Part shown: piece by piece, positions 54,517 through 64,000 of the stretch | Layout: each line of letters opens with the position of its first letter | Position numbering within the stretch: position 1 is the first letter of the stretch | From: Megaleporinus macrocephalus | Taxonomy: Eukaryota; Chordata; Actinopteri; Characiformes; Anostomidae | Reading direction: 5' to 3' | Assembly (NCBI GenBank): GCA_021613375.1 | Contig: CM038722.1 | Span: forward strand, 23,828,107-23,892,106 | Length of the DNA stretch: 64,000 bases | Notes under the pieces: model-generated | Database searches by the model: none | The model's input: the letters and a program-made list of their open reading frames with translations, nothing else | Told to the model about the DNA's origin: nothing | Position numbers and translations under genes: made by a program

Positions 54517-55754
54517 TGTCATGGCTCCCTCTGTCTCTGCCAACTCCAACACGTCTCCCACTCATCAGAACTACAACTCCCAACATGCACCCACCAGTCA
54601 TATGACGATGGACTCACAGTCAGCTGACTACACCCAATCAGCATCGCCAGAATTCTGATTATCGGCACCTGTTACTATATAAGCTGTTTGCTTTCATTAG
54701 GCTTGTTCGAGATACAGCTGCGCCTGGCATTGGTGGTCAGGGAGAGCAGCCGTACACAGTTGGAGGAGGAGGTTAGAAAAGAGCCTCAACTCGGACAGTC
54801 GGCACCTGCAGGCTACGTGAACAATGGCAGGTCTCGCAGTGTTGCTCGCTTTACAGCTGATAAAGAATACGTGATAGAAAAATAGTAAAAAGAGAAAAAA
54901 GAAAAATAGATCCACACAGTGTTGTAGTGCTTTTAAAGACAGTTACAAATCAAAAGAGCAAGAACTTTACAGACTTTAGAAGAACGGACTATAAATCAGT
55001 GGCACTAGGGTCTCTTCATGATCTGAAATACTAATCATGAAAAATAAAAATGTGAAATACTGCATGAAAATGAACTGTCATTATACTAGATATGATATTA
55101 TTAGTGTAAAAGTAGGGTCTTTAAAGAGTTTTAGAGGAGATATATATATTACAATGAAAAAAGTCAAATGTCAGAGGTGTCCGCAGAGCTTCTGACCAAT
55201 GAGGATTAAGCTCTGTCGTCATCAAGCCGTCTCTCGGCTCGCACAAGTTGTGGAGAGCAACTGCAGCGACTGATTGTGAAGCCTGCAGCGCCTCGCACTC
55301 ACGAGATGTTAACGTAGTATATCATTGTGAAGTGACGGTGGTGCCCGACGGTGGTGCCGAGTCGGACAAAACAAACTAACCGGCATGCACCGCACTGAGC
55401 CAGGCGGCCATCGGGTTGCACGGAGCTGTGTAAAGTCCAACACGCCTAACAGCTCTACGCTAAGTATTGCCGCAGTTTACCGGAGTGTATCTTGTTTGCC
55501 TGAATTCCTAGTTTGTATCTTTCCTGACTCTGAGTTGTGCCCAGCCTTTATGCATCTTTTGCTTTGTCTTTCTGGGTTTGACCCTCTGTTTGTACTTTTG
55601 ACTTCTCCATTGTTGCTTCATCCTTTTGTCTATGTTTTGTCCAGTTACCGTTTTTGACCTCTGACTGTTTCTGACTTCATTTTAGGACTTTGTATAATAA
55701 ATTCCTCCCATTCATTCAGCCGCGCTCGTCTGACTGTTTTCTGTAAGTGTTACA
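54517..55754 (+). mobile_element. Large LTR (solo LTR candidate, possibly with an insert)
   Basis: Starts TGTCATGGCTCCCTCTGTC and ends TTCTGTAAGTGTTACA. TGT...ACA ends, a TATATAAGC box at 54676-54684 and an AATAAA at 55697-55702 about 55 bases before the end fit an LTR. Flanks GTAGC (54512-54516) and GAAGC (55755-55759) agree at 4 of 5. The AT-rich middle (54880-55150) differs from the rest and could be a later insertion. The ORFs 54688-54885 and 55385-55657 have no retroviral or retrotransposon domain. Confidence 0.6.
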
Positions 55755-56210
55755 GAAGCCTGCGGTTGTTAAGTGTTAGCACCAGCCTTATCCGCTGACA
55801 GTTCCTAATGACAAATTATGACCTGTCCAGTCACAACGAGACAATTAAGACATAACACTTGAATTACTTTACAAGTAGAAGGCTGTCCATGTAGCATATG
55901 CTACCATTAATATTGTACTATATATTTTTGTGAAGAATATCAACTGAAAAGTAACTAGAAACTAATAAAAAAGCTGGGTTTAATTCTCTTCACTTCAAAA
56001 CATCAACTAAACCTGTAACATGGCTGGGATGCCTAAACATTTGGATACAACTAGATCTTGCTGATATTCTATATCAAGACTTTTGAATGTTTTTTTTTAT
56101 TATTATTATTTCTTTTAGTGTCAAGCAATGAGAAATGTGTTGTTTACAATGTCTACAATCTGGATTTTCTTAGAAAATCTAATGAGAAATGTTAGCGCCT
56201 GGCCATGTAG
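55755..56210. other. AT-rich intergenic DNA
   Basis: Nothing recognised. Confidence 0.5.
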
Positions 56211-56214
56211 TTTG

Positions 56215-56570
56215 GTTGTTGTAACCGTGCTGAACATCTCCTGATCTTTCAGGGAGAATTATTACTAGCATGGATTGAAGCGCTTGGAGCCTTGAGGATG
56301 TTTATTTCAGCAGATGGATGGCAAGCATGTTTTATCCGAGCTAAGCAAAATGGCAAGGGTCTGGTATTGACCGGAGTTGCCTTGGAGGAAGCAGTGATTG
56401 CTGCCCATCAAGCAGCCTGTATTTCTGACATTCATTCAAATGTAATTAAACGGCTCCGTCAGTGCTGCCCATTTTTACAGGAGGCGGGTGGCCTGGACTT
56501 GACCTCTCGCTCAATTCCTGCAGTTTCCTCCAAATTGCGCTTTCCAATCATGCTTTGCAAATTCAGTAGA
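56215..56570. other. Candidate conserved noncoding element
   Basis: Unique stretch with GAGAATTATTACTAGCATGG and CATTCAAATGTAATTAAACG. A 135-residue plus-strand ORF (56292-56699) crosses it but runs on into T-rich low-complexity DNA and has no recognisable domain or splice sites, so I do not call a gene. Confidence 0.4.
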
Positions 56571-56984
56571 CTGCTCTTTAAAAAATCAGGGTTCCTACAT
56601 GGTGTTTGGCTTGGATGTACAGTTCTAAGGAATTTTCAGAACTGTGAAACTTTGAATCTGAATTACAGAAAGATGTTTTATTTGTTTTTTTTTTATTAAT
56701 CATCCATTGAAATGTTCTCAAAACCAAACGTGGTCCTTTCATTGCGTCACGCAATTCACCCTGTCAGCACCTTGACTTGTATAAGAAGCGTATTTCGGTT
56801 CCTTTGAGAACCTTTCATTGGTCTTTGTGGGTTTTTTTTCTTTTTCTATTGCATCACATCAGAGAGCACTTCTTGAAAGAAAGCCGTATGAGGGTTTCTA
56901 AAAGAACCAGGAAGCAAGCAAATTACAAAAAAGGTAACCATAATGAGATACATGGCTGCTTTGTTGTACTGAGAAACGGAAAGG

Positions 56985-57029
56985 GAGAGAGCGAGAGAGA
57001 GAGAGAAAGCGAGAGAGAGAGAGAGAGGT
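56985..57029. repeat. (GA)n microsatellite, interrupted
   Basis: GAGAGA runs with CG and AA interruptions. Confidence 0.93.
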
Positions 57030-57570
57030 TGTCTTAGCGGCCGTTGCGTTGTGCAATTTGGACGCTCCGATTCACGAATCGATTGCCCAGCGAGGACAGC
57101 ATTTGATTAAGATCCTGTATCTTTCTCTCTCTGTCTCTCTTATTGCCTTTCTTTCTTTGGGTCCCCTCCCTCTATCAGCCTCATGAAGTGATGTCTGGGT
57201 GAAGAACATGGTCTATGACATGAGCAATGCAGCGAACACACCAAACAGATGGGCTGCAGGTAGCATATCGATCGGGACCCTGAAAACTTATCAAGTCATT
57301 CCAAGAAAACGTCCCTTGGATTCAGCATCCTGGTCATCACTCTGGAGCACCATCACACGCACACAAACACACTCCAGCCCAATTCTTCCAGCTGACGAAT
57401 CCATTCCAGTCCATCACATGGAGGCCGCAGACCTAATCCAGCATCTCCCTGAGCTGTCTTTATCCGTTATTTATCCGCCTCACCGAGGGCCAGCATCCAT
57501 GATCGCGATGAATTATTCTTGCTGAGAGTTTGCCACCATTTATAATGACTCATGGGATGTTTTCACACTT
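57030..57570. other. Candidate conserved noncoding element
   Basis: GC-balanced sequence split by a T/C-rich patch at 57121-57180. Features include CACGAATCGATTGCCC, GATCGCGATGAATTATTC and a perfect AP-1 type TGACTCATG at 57546-57554. A 108-residue plus-strand ORF (57199-57525) has no family I recognise and no start or splice support. Confidence 0.4.
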
Positions 57571-57869
57571 GAGGTTTATTTTCCTGACCTGGGGCTGTTT
57601 GCACCAAGAGTTTGCTATTTCTAGTTAAGTGTGAAAGCTGTCCAGTCCAGAGAAGCTAGATCAGTGCACTGGATAAAAAAATCATATAGTGGAAAATGAA
57701 CTATATGATCTTAAGTTGATCTAATATCTGATATTTCTCAAAACGAAATAGTTGAAGCGATATTATAAGATTATTCTACATATTTCTAAATGTTTAAGTA
57801 ATTTAGTGTCTAATCCATTGGTAAATAAATATGCTGTTACATCCCCTAGTGGCTAATTCCTCCAGTGGA

Positions 57870-58010
57870 ATGGACTCAGATATTATTAATTATTATCAAA
57901 TAATGTATTTTTCCTGAAACTCTGTTATTAGACTAGCTAGTACATGGTGGTATGTAATATAGTGACTGTGTTGAGCTGATAGTGAGCAATGAGGGGCAAA
58001 AGCTTAGTGA
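57870..58010 (+). repeat. Third, partial copy of repeat family D
   Basis: TCTGTTATTAGACTAGCTAG, TGTTGAGCTGATAGTGAGCA and ATGAGGGGCAAAAG align in order with 11750-11845 of the left inverted-repeat arm. Confidence 0.55.
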
Positions 58011-58100
58011 GGAAAACTAAGCTGTGAACATCAACAAATCGAATGTAACTTCAACAATTAAAAAAAAAGAATTTAATCACATTTAAATTTAAATACATTG

Positions 58101-58470
58101 TCACGGTCTGCCCTGTTTCCTGTCTGTCTGTCTTTGTTTACATTGTCCTGTCAATGCCATGTGCTTCTTTTCATGTTTGTCATGCACTCCTTGTCTCCGC
58201 CCCTCACCTGCTCTGTGTTTGTCTCCTCCCGTTCACCAGGTGTCCCTAATTTTGTGTGTCTTCTTATACCCACTGTTAGTTCCTGGTCTTGGTTGGTCTT
58301 TGTTTATGCATTTGGTTTGATGTGTTGCTGTAATGTGTGCTCCTGGTTTTGTTTAGCTCTTGCTTTGTTACTTGTGATCTCTGTTTGATATATTTGATAA
58401 GTTTGGATGTGAATAACCTCTACCTGCAAGTGTATCTGCAAACCTGGCCTGCAACTTCCTTACACACATT
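58101..58470 (+). mobile_element. LTR-like sequence, TGTCACGG start
   Basis: TGTCACGGTCTGCCCTGTTT opening, then CTGTCTTTGTTTACATTGTC and a CTTGGTTGGTCTTTG block shared with the solo LTR at 49248. The right end and target duplication are unresolved. The ORF 58098-58388 is T-rich LTR sequence, not a gene. Confidence 0.5.
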
Positions 58471-58772
58471 TAAACACAGTTTGTTTAAATCAGGCATTTC
58501 CATCTTAATATAATAAATCCACCTTTTTTGAAGAAAAAAAAATGGTGCATGAAACTGAGTGAAGCAGAAAGAAACAACAAAATTAAGTAAAATGAAATTT
58601 TATGGCTATTGTGAAAAGGGGTTAAGGGTGAACTCCTTATAAAACTGTCCCCATTATTTTCTAAATCATACCATACAATAATAAACATTAGATATTCTTA
58701 TGTTCTGGTGTTCGGAAAGCCCAACCTATAATGGTTTGTAATGTCAGATTAATCTTAATGCTGGGCTGCTGT
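58471..58772. other. AT-rich intergenic DNA
   Basis: Nothing recognised. Confidence 0.5.
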
Positions 58773-59055
58773 TGTGAATAGCATGTCTCGTTGCTGTCCA
58801 AAGAAAAACATGTGTCTCCATATTTGGCCCTATATTTTTTATTTTTCTACATCATTTAAACAAGACAGCTGCCACTTGCGTTGTCTGGAAATTTCATGAT
58901 AAATGGACCAATAGAAATGCTTCAAAATTACATTGGGAAGAAGTCTGGTTTCATTGACTCACATTAAAAGTTGAGATTGTTTTTGTCCTCTCCTTTAAAG
59001 TTACTATTCCAAGGAAATGCATATTTTTCTTTGGACAATGACAATGTTCTTGACT
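58773..59055 (+). mobile_element. MITE family B, complete copy
   Basis: Left TIR GTTGCTGTCCAAAGAAAAAC and right TIR TTTTTCTTTGGACAATGACA; core ATAAATGGACCAATAGAAAT and CTCTCCTTTAAAGTT. This and the copy at 4959 best show both ends. Confidence 0.82.
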
Positions 59056-60131
59056 GTTTGCCTGGTTAAATTAAAGATTTAATAAAAAAAATATATAAAT
59101 ATTACTCCCTATTTTTGCATCTTCTATATTTACATGGGATATTGCACATAACATTTTTGTTCAGGCAGATGCACAGGGCAACAAATGTTATTTTTCTACC
59201 AATATTTGTAGCGTTTGCACAGTTTACATGTTAAACAGGTGGTTTTGCAACACGTTAACTTGTGAAAAAGCCTATAAATAAGCCTGTAATCCAGCAATCT
59301 AGCCTTCAGTAGAACCTAATGGGTAAGTCAATGGGTGTTGACTTCTTCTACCAAATATGAATATCTAAACTATTATGGTAAGTGACTACACTACGTGGGC
59401 TGCATGGTGATCATGTGGAGTATCCCTTTAAAGAACTACATCTGCTTCCTTAAAGAAGGCATCACTCTTATTTGTATGGAGCTACACAGACCATACACAG
59501 TTGTGAATCCCTTCTCTTGTGAATTAAACCTCTGGTGATGACTTTATCCTTAAAATGAGCCCAGAATCCTTGGAGTAGGTCAAGTGTGAAAATTCCCTTA
59601 GCAGCAGTGCATGAACTTCTTTCCTTCTAAATTTGTTGAATCAACAATCAGTTCTATTAGTTTTCATTACTCCCTTTAGTGGTTGTTGGAGACTGGAGAC
59701 AAAGCCTGTTTGCTCAAAGGTGCAACAGAACTTTTTTTACATAGAAGGTATGTGACTTTTGGTAGAGGTAAAAAAATGCCATAATACACTTAAGCTCTGT
59801 CGTCAAGTACACTCACAGATGCCCCCTTCCCCTTTTTTTTAAATGAGCCCATAAACAATTTAATGAGCTCTGCTCTGATTCGCTAGTTCTCAGAAGCAAC
59901 ATGCTTAAACAGACACAGACAGAAAAATAAAAGAAACCTTTGTGTAAATGAGCAAGAATTATTTAGCTTAGCTGCTTGAGGCTTGCTGGTAGCTAACGTT
60001 ACCTATACTGGCTACTTGCTTTCTTAACATCAACACAAAGTAAATTCAAGTTGTAACTCACTGTAAAACTTTCAGTTTAAGATGATCTGCTTCAACCAGC
60101 ACACAGTGATAAACTCACACAGCATGGCTGC
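59056..60131. other. Intergenic DNA, nothing firm
   Basis: No exon. A patch near 59795-59890 may belong to the repeat described next. Confidence 0.45.
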
Positions 60132-60480
60132 TACTTACAGGTGGCTGTTGAGGTTGTGATGCTAATAAAGGTGGAAGGCTGCTCTTCTCTTCAGTCTCTT
60201 CAATGTCAAACGCTGAGTGAAGTTTGTCCAAAGTTTGAGAATCTGTCTGCAGTGAAATATGGCGAGCAAACCAACAACTTGGAATTGAACTTGTCCAGGA
60301 TCTTGTTAAAGATGTGGGCTCGAAAGTTGGCTTGCTATTCGGCAGCTAGTTTTGCAAATTTTCCCTTCCACCTTAAAAAGCGCTGCGGTTACTTTCTGGC
60401 ACCTTTGCAAGCTGTAGCATTTAAGGTGGAATAAAACATTCGATTAAAAAGCTGACGCATAGGAAGCCAATTTCAGCCTT
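60132..60480. repeat. Dispersed repeat shared with 63836-63916
   Basis: GGCTGTTGAGGTTGTGATGC and TAATAAAGGTGGAA followed by CTCTTCAG recur at 63845. The right end AAAAAGCTGACGCATAGGAA recurs near 39763. The ORF 60141-60434 (97 residues) within it has no domain. Confidence 0.6.
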
Positions 60481-61100
60481 GTTTACAGAAAAACATCAAC
60501 CATGCCCATTGATCAAAATTTGGTGATACATAAAATAAGTGCTGGAGGGGCTGTTTTTATACAGGAGATCATACACATAAATTCTGGGATTGCCCAAATT
60601 TATCAAAATATTGGCAAAATATACAAATTGAAATTAGAAAATGTTTTGATATAGAGTTGCCATTAGTTGCCAATGTACAGAGAATATTACATTACCATAT
60701 TTTAATCTAGTTTAATCAAAAACAGTACTTGTTGCATTAATCATTGGCAACAAAAACAGTCCAACAAAACAGTTTGTGATTAATACTAAATAAACAATTG
60801 CCTAAAATAAACCCTGGACTGATATCTGTTGTTATTATTATGACTATTGAATGCCATTTAATGTTGTTAAATTACAATTATCACTAAAATACACTTAAAC
60901 ATGGTGGTGATGCCATTTCCTTAAAAACTGAACAGTAGAATCACTTCATAATTCATATGTACATAGTATTGTAGACTCTGAACTGATATCTGTTGACTTT
61001 ATGAACTTTATGGACTATTAGAAATTGCTATTTTATAAAGCTGTGAATTTTACTTGTGGACTGAGGGCTTTTTCTCAGGTCTGCATGTGCATTGACTCTT
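60481..61100. other. AT-rich intergenic DNA
   Basis: Nothing recognised. Confidence 0.5.
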
Positions 61101-61109
61101 ACCAACAAG

Positions 61110-61870
61110 TGTATAGTAGCCGCGCACTACATTTCGCGTGCGGCTAGTTTAACTATGTTTTGGCATCAGGCGGCTTAACCGGAGTTTAAAGTTAACGGTG
61201 GAACAGACAACTGGGCAACGGGAATTAGTGAACGCATGCTCATAAAAAACCACCCCAATCCAATACTCGAGCACAAAATATTCACTTAAGCACAGCTATC
61301 AAATCTAGGCGGTTTAAGCACAATATGATAATAAACACGCGCGCAGGACTTTTTTCTGTGCTCACAAGTTTCATGTTTATTTTCGCGGGAGGGATATTTG
61401 CGCATGGCAATTGTCAAAACTTGCAAGCTTATATTTTGCGTCTTGTGTTTTTGAGTCCCCTAGTTTAGACAATTCACAATTCTGAAATTCACCTCTGAAA
61501 CTGCGTTTAGCACCGTCCTCCTTGTAAAACCAGTCCCAGTATGAAGACGGACTGAGACGGCTCCCCGGCTGTCCGCTTGTAGCCAGTTTGAAGATTTTAA
61601 AACTAGCGCTATGATTGGTCGAAGTCTTCTTTTCGCAACAGGTTGCTGCCCAGTGCGGTTACACCTATAGACGAGTTGCCTAGAGCGTGAATTCACAGAC
61701 AGTTGAGCTCAAAGCCATCAATAACTTTTCTTGTATTTTGAAGTGACAAATCGTAGCAGCGTAGTTTGATGTCTAAATGCGTATCTGCTGCGCAAAATGC
61801 GTAAAGGTCGGCGGGTCTGTGATTGCTAAGAAAATGATTACAATCTCCTGGCTCAAGCCGCAGCCCCCCA
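61110..61870. other. CpG-rich block, unrecognised
   Basis: CpG dinucleotides are clearly more frequent here than in the flanks (for example CGCGCACTACATTTCGCGTG, ACACGCGCGCAGG, TTTCGCGGGAGGG, GCGCAAAATGCG). ATGATTGGTCG at 61611-61621 contains a reverse CCAAT. Either a promoter-like unmethylated block or a young transposon; no ends, ORF domain or splice sites were recognised. Confidence 0.35.
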
Positions 61871-62600
61871 CTATAACACAATAGATAAATTAAGGATGTT
61901 TACTACACAAAAAACATAAGCGCACTGTTACAATTAAAACTTCTTTTTTAGCTAAATGGTCCCCAGTTATGTCATATTTTTCAATTGATGTGGATTAAGT
62001 GAATTGTTTTTCCTACTTAAATATAAAGGGTATAAAGTGTTTATGTATTTTTGTTTATTTTTTTTATGTTTGGGGACACATAACACCTGTTGCTGAAAAC
62101 TATGGACATTAGCAGGCTATAAAAAACCCATGGACTGTCTCATCTTCACCTGTGTTATTTTAGAAAATATGACTGTACTCTATGACTGCAAATGATGATT
62201 TAAAAAAATAAATACAATAAAAAGAACTGAATGTAAATACAGTTTTCGTTTCTTTGGCAATTTTTATTGCGGAGAGAAAGACTTGCTGATGACTAAAGTG
62301 CTGAACAGCCCAGAGGAATTGTTTGTACTTGTTTCTGTTTCTGTTTTATTCCTGGTCTTCTTCAAGCAGGGAAAGATGCAACGTTTCGATTTGTCCTCTT
62401 GTTCTACCTGTGTCATATCTATCACAACGTTTTTACCTTTCTTTGGAGCGAAGATAGAGACCTCCCCCCGTTAGAAGTGCTTTCTGGGTTTACACGACCT
62501 TCACGCAGTTCTAAGCTCAGTCGCTGCTGCGCTCGCTCTCCTGTTATTTGCTTGTTCTTACACATATATGCACATACAGTGAGAGCACCTGACCAGATTT
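61871..62600. other. Intergenic DNA, nothing recognised
   Basis: ORFs at 62283-62474 and 62399-62605 have no recognisable domain. Confidence 0.5.
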
Positions 62601-62615
62601 GCTGAATTTCTTATG

Positions 62616-62632
62616 CTCCAGCAGGGGGACAG
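62616..62632 (+). promoter_or_regulatory. CTCF-like motif
   Basis: CTCCAGCAGGGGGACAG fits the CTCF core CCASCAGGGGGC with one late mismatch. Occupancy unknown. Confidence 0.35.
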
Positions 62633-63087
62633 AACGCGGGACTGCTTTGTATGCTGGAGGTAGGAGTGTAAAGCAGTGCCACTTAGGTCTCAAAACCTGC
62701 TTAGAGCAAAACAATCTCCTACCTTAACATAATGTATCTAAATGTAAAAACAGTAAACTGCACAGACAGTAATGTACTTCTCATATAATAACACACAGGA
62801 AGATGTTAGACTTTGTATTCATAGTTGTACTGATAAGTATATCAATATAAAACACAGCCTATGGAGTTTTACTGTTTATAAATGATTAAATTGCTTCAAA
62901 ATGCAGCTCTGAAATAGCCCATCATGATTTACCAGAGGGGATTATAATCAATTAGGTTCAAATGCATTGATTTGCACAGCCAACAGAGTTGGTGAATTCT
63001 GCATATGAAGCTGACATGCATACTGGTTACTGCATGATATTCAACATAGGCTAAAAACAGTTGAGCATTCAGAGCTATTGCCCATGT
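62633..63087. other. AT-rich intergenic DNA
   Basis: Nothing recognised. Confidence 0.5.
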
Positions 63088-63835
63088 TAAAAAATTCGGC
63101 CTTCAGGAATCAGAAGTCAGGAGACCTTCAGCGTAGACTTGAGTTTATTGACACACACAGGAAATGTATGGGTACAGCTCAGTCAATCACAACCAGTCTG
63201 TTAGCCCTCAGAGAGCAGCCTTAATCACGTGCATGCAGAAGCATAGGCACATCTTACTTAGGTCATCGGTCTGTTTCTGGTTCAGTCTCTTGAAGTCCAG
63301 TGTAGTCCTTCTCTGACTTAGTCTAACTCCAGTAAGTCCATTTTAAGGAGGAGGTAAAAAAAGGGGTCAAATGGGAGGGTGGAGTTTGGGGTGTCAACAT
63401 TAAGGTGACAAAGAAAAGGAGGTTAAGTAAGCAGGGAGAATGAGGGTGACGGTATTTGCATGTCACCCTTAGGAGGGCTGATGGTAGAGCGTGGTGGCAC
63501 TACCTTATTAAAGGAGAGGTGCCGACTCTCTGCAAGGATGGCGAACATCAACACTCAAAGGGCTGTACCAGATCGGCAGATAGGACTAACGATGAAGGGG
63601 GTTGATCAACTCTCTGCAGAGAGAGAGGGTAGAATCAGAGTCCATTTGGTCCAGTCTCCACAAATAAAGTACATATGATGATCAATATTTCTCTCACCTA
63701 CATGCTCAGAAGAAAAGGTACTAAACTGTCACTGGCATGGTCCCCTCTTGGCACCTGGTTGGTCCCCCAAGGTTATTGGTACCTTGATAAATGAAATGTA
63801 TACATGCACAGTTACTTTGTTTCTGAGACAAAGCA
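63088..63835 (-). mobile_element. Possible antisense LTR sequence
   Basis: TGTTAAAAAATTCGGCC at the left. GAGTTTATTGACACACAC on the minus strand carries a CAATAAAC polyadenylation-like signal about 70 bases from that end, as an LTR 3' end would. The other end is not identified. Tentative. Confidence 0.3.
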
Positions 63836-63916
63836 CTTACAGGTTGCTGTTGAGGTTGTGATGCTAATAAAGGTGGAACTGCTCCTCTCTTCAGCCTCTT
63901 CAGTGTCGATTTAGAG
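63836..63916. repeat. Second copy of the repeat at 60132
   Basis: CTTACAGGTTGCTGTTGAGG, GTGATGCTAATAAAGGTGGA and CTCTTCAG match 60136-60216 with few differences. The copy diverges after 63916. Confidence 0.7.
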
Positions 63917-64000
63917 TCGATTTACTCACAATAATGACAGATCTTTGTGGACTTAAACTGAGCTTTAATAAGCCAAAATCAGCAAACCTGCTGCAAACCT

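Noticed and set aside
56292..56699. 135-residue plus-strand ORF
   Set aside because: No recognisable domain, no splice signals, and the C-terminus is T-rich low-complexity sequence. The island is better treated as possible regulatory DNA.
1..64000. Search for a bacterial-type gene system or operon
   Set aside because: Repeat content, microsatellites and lack of long ORFs show vertebrate nuclear DNA; no gene cluster of any kind is visible.

Overview
This window looks like euchromatic, gene-poor DNA from a teleost fish. The evidence is the mix of degraded Tc1/mariner elements, hAT and 3-bp-duplication MITEs, tRNA-headed SINEs with GGAT-type tails, an L2-like LINE, small LTRs with TGTCA termini, and long (TA)n tracts. 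An otophysan fish (characin, catfish or knifefish group) is a reasonable guess, but that is inference. I found no protein-coding exon I can defend. All ORFs are short, and the recognisable ones belong to dead transposons. Nothing bacterial or plasmid-like is present.

Layout. 1-0.66 kb is a polypyrimidine tract. 0.66-9 kb holds unique DNA, a Tc1 remnant (3.8-4.3 kb), MITEs, an LTR-like insert inside a MITE (5.7-6.1 kb), a (TA)n tract, a second Tc1 remnant (7.5-8.1 kb) and a TATATGTCC-ended MITE. 9-15 kb holds a SINE 3' half, a MITE inserted in another MITE (10.4-11.0 kb) and a large inverted repeat pair (11.3-12.0 and 14.0-14.7 kb). 15-30 kb holds LTR fragments, two local tandem duplications (17.3-18.0 and 26 kb), a fossil transposon ORF (19.4 kb), a LINE C-terminus (22.4 kb), (TA)n tracts and an octamer cluster (28.6 kb). 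29-38 kb is the densest mobile-element zone: two related MITEs, a SINE, a hAT element, a SINE joined to an 18-unit 20-bp minisatellite and then an L2-like RT fragment, and a full-length dead Tc1 inside a MITE. 38-50 kb has paired-TIR MITEs, a complete SINE (43.0 kb), a LINE 3' end (44.9 kb), a 390-bp direct duplication, a third Tc1 remnant (47.5 kb) and a solo LTR with perfect target duplication nested in an older LTR (49.2 kb). 50-64 kb has a GGTTC/GAACC-rich duplicated block, a large LTR (54.5-55.8 kb), a further MITE copy and a CpG-rich block at 61.1-61.9 kb.

Between the repeats lie low-repeat, more GC-rich islands with TAAT-type homeodomain core sites (about 0.7-1.2, 6.8, 20.8, 27.2, 37.6-37.9, 40.4, 46.4-46.8, 50.6, 52.8-53.1, 56.3 and 57.1-57.5 kb). 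These are the best candidates for conserved noncoding elements, as expected in a regulatory desert beside a developmental gene. That is inference from composition only.

The most striking structure is the minisatellite at 33.7-34.1 kb. Its unit is the tRNA-like A-box head of the adjoining SINE, copied about 18 times without indels. The window also gives a readable relative chronology through at least four nested insertions.
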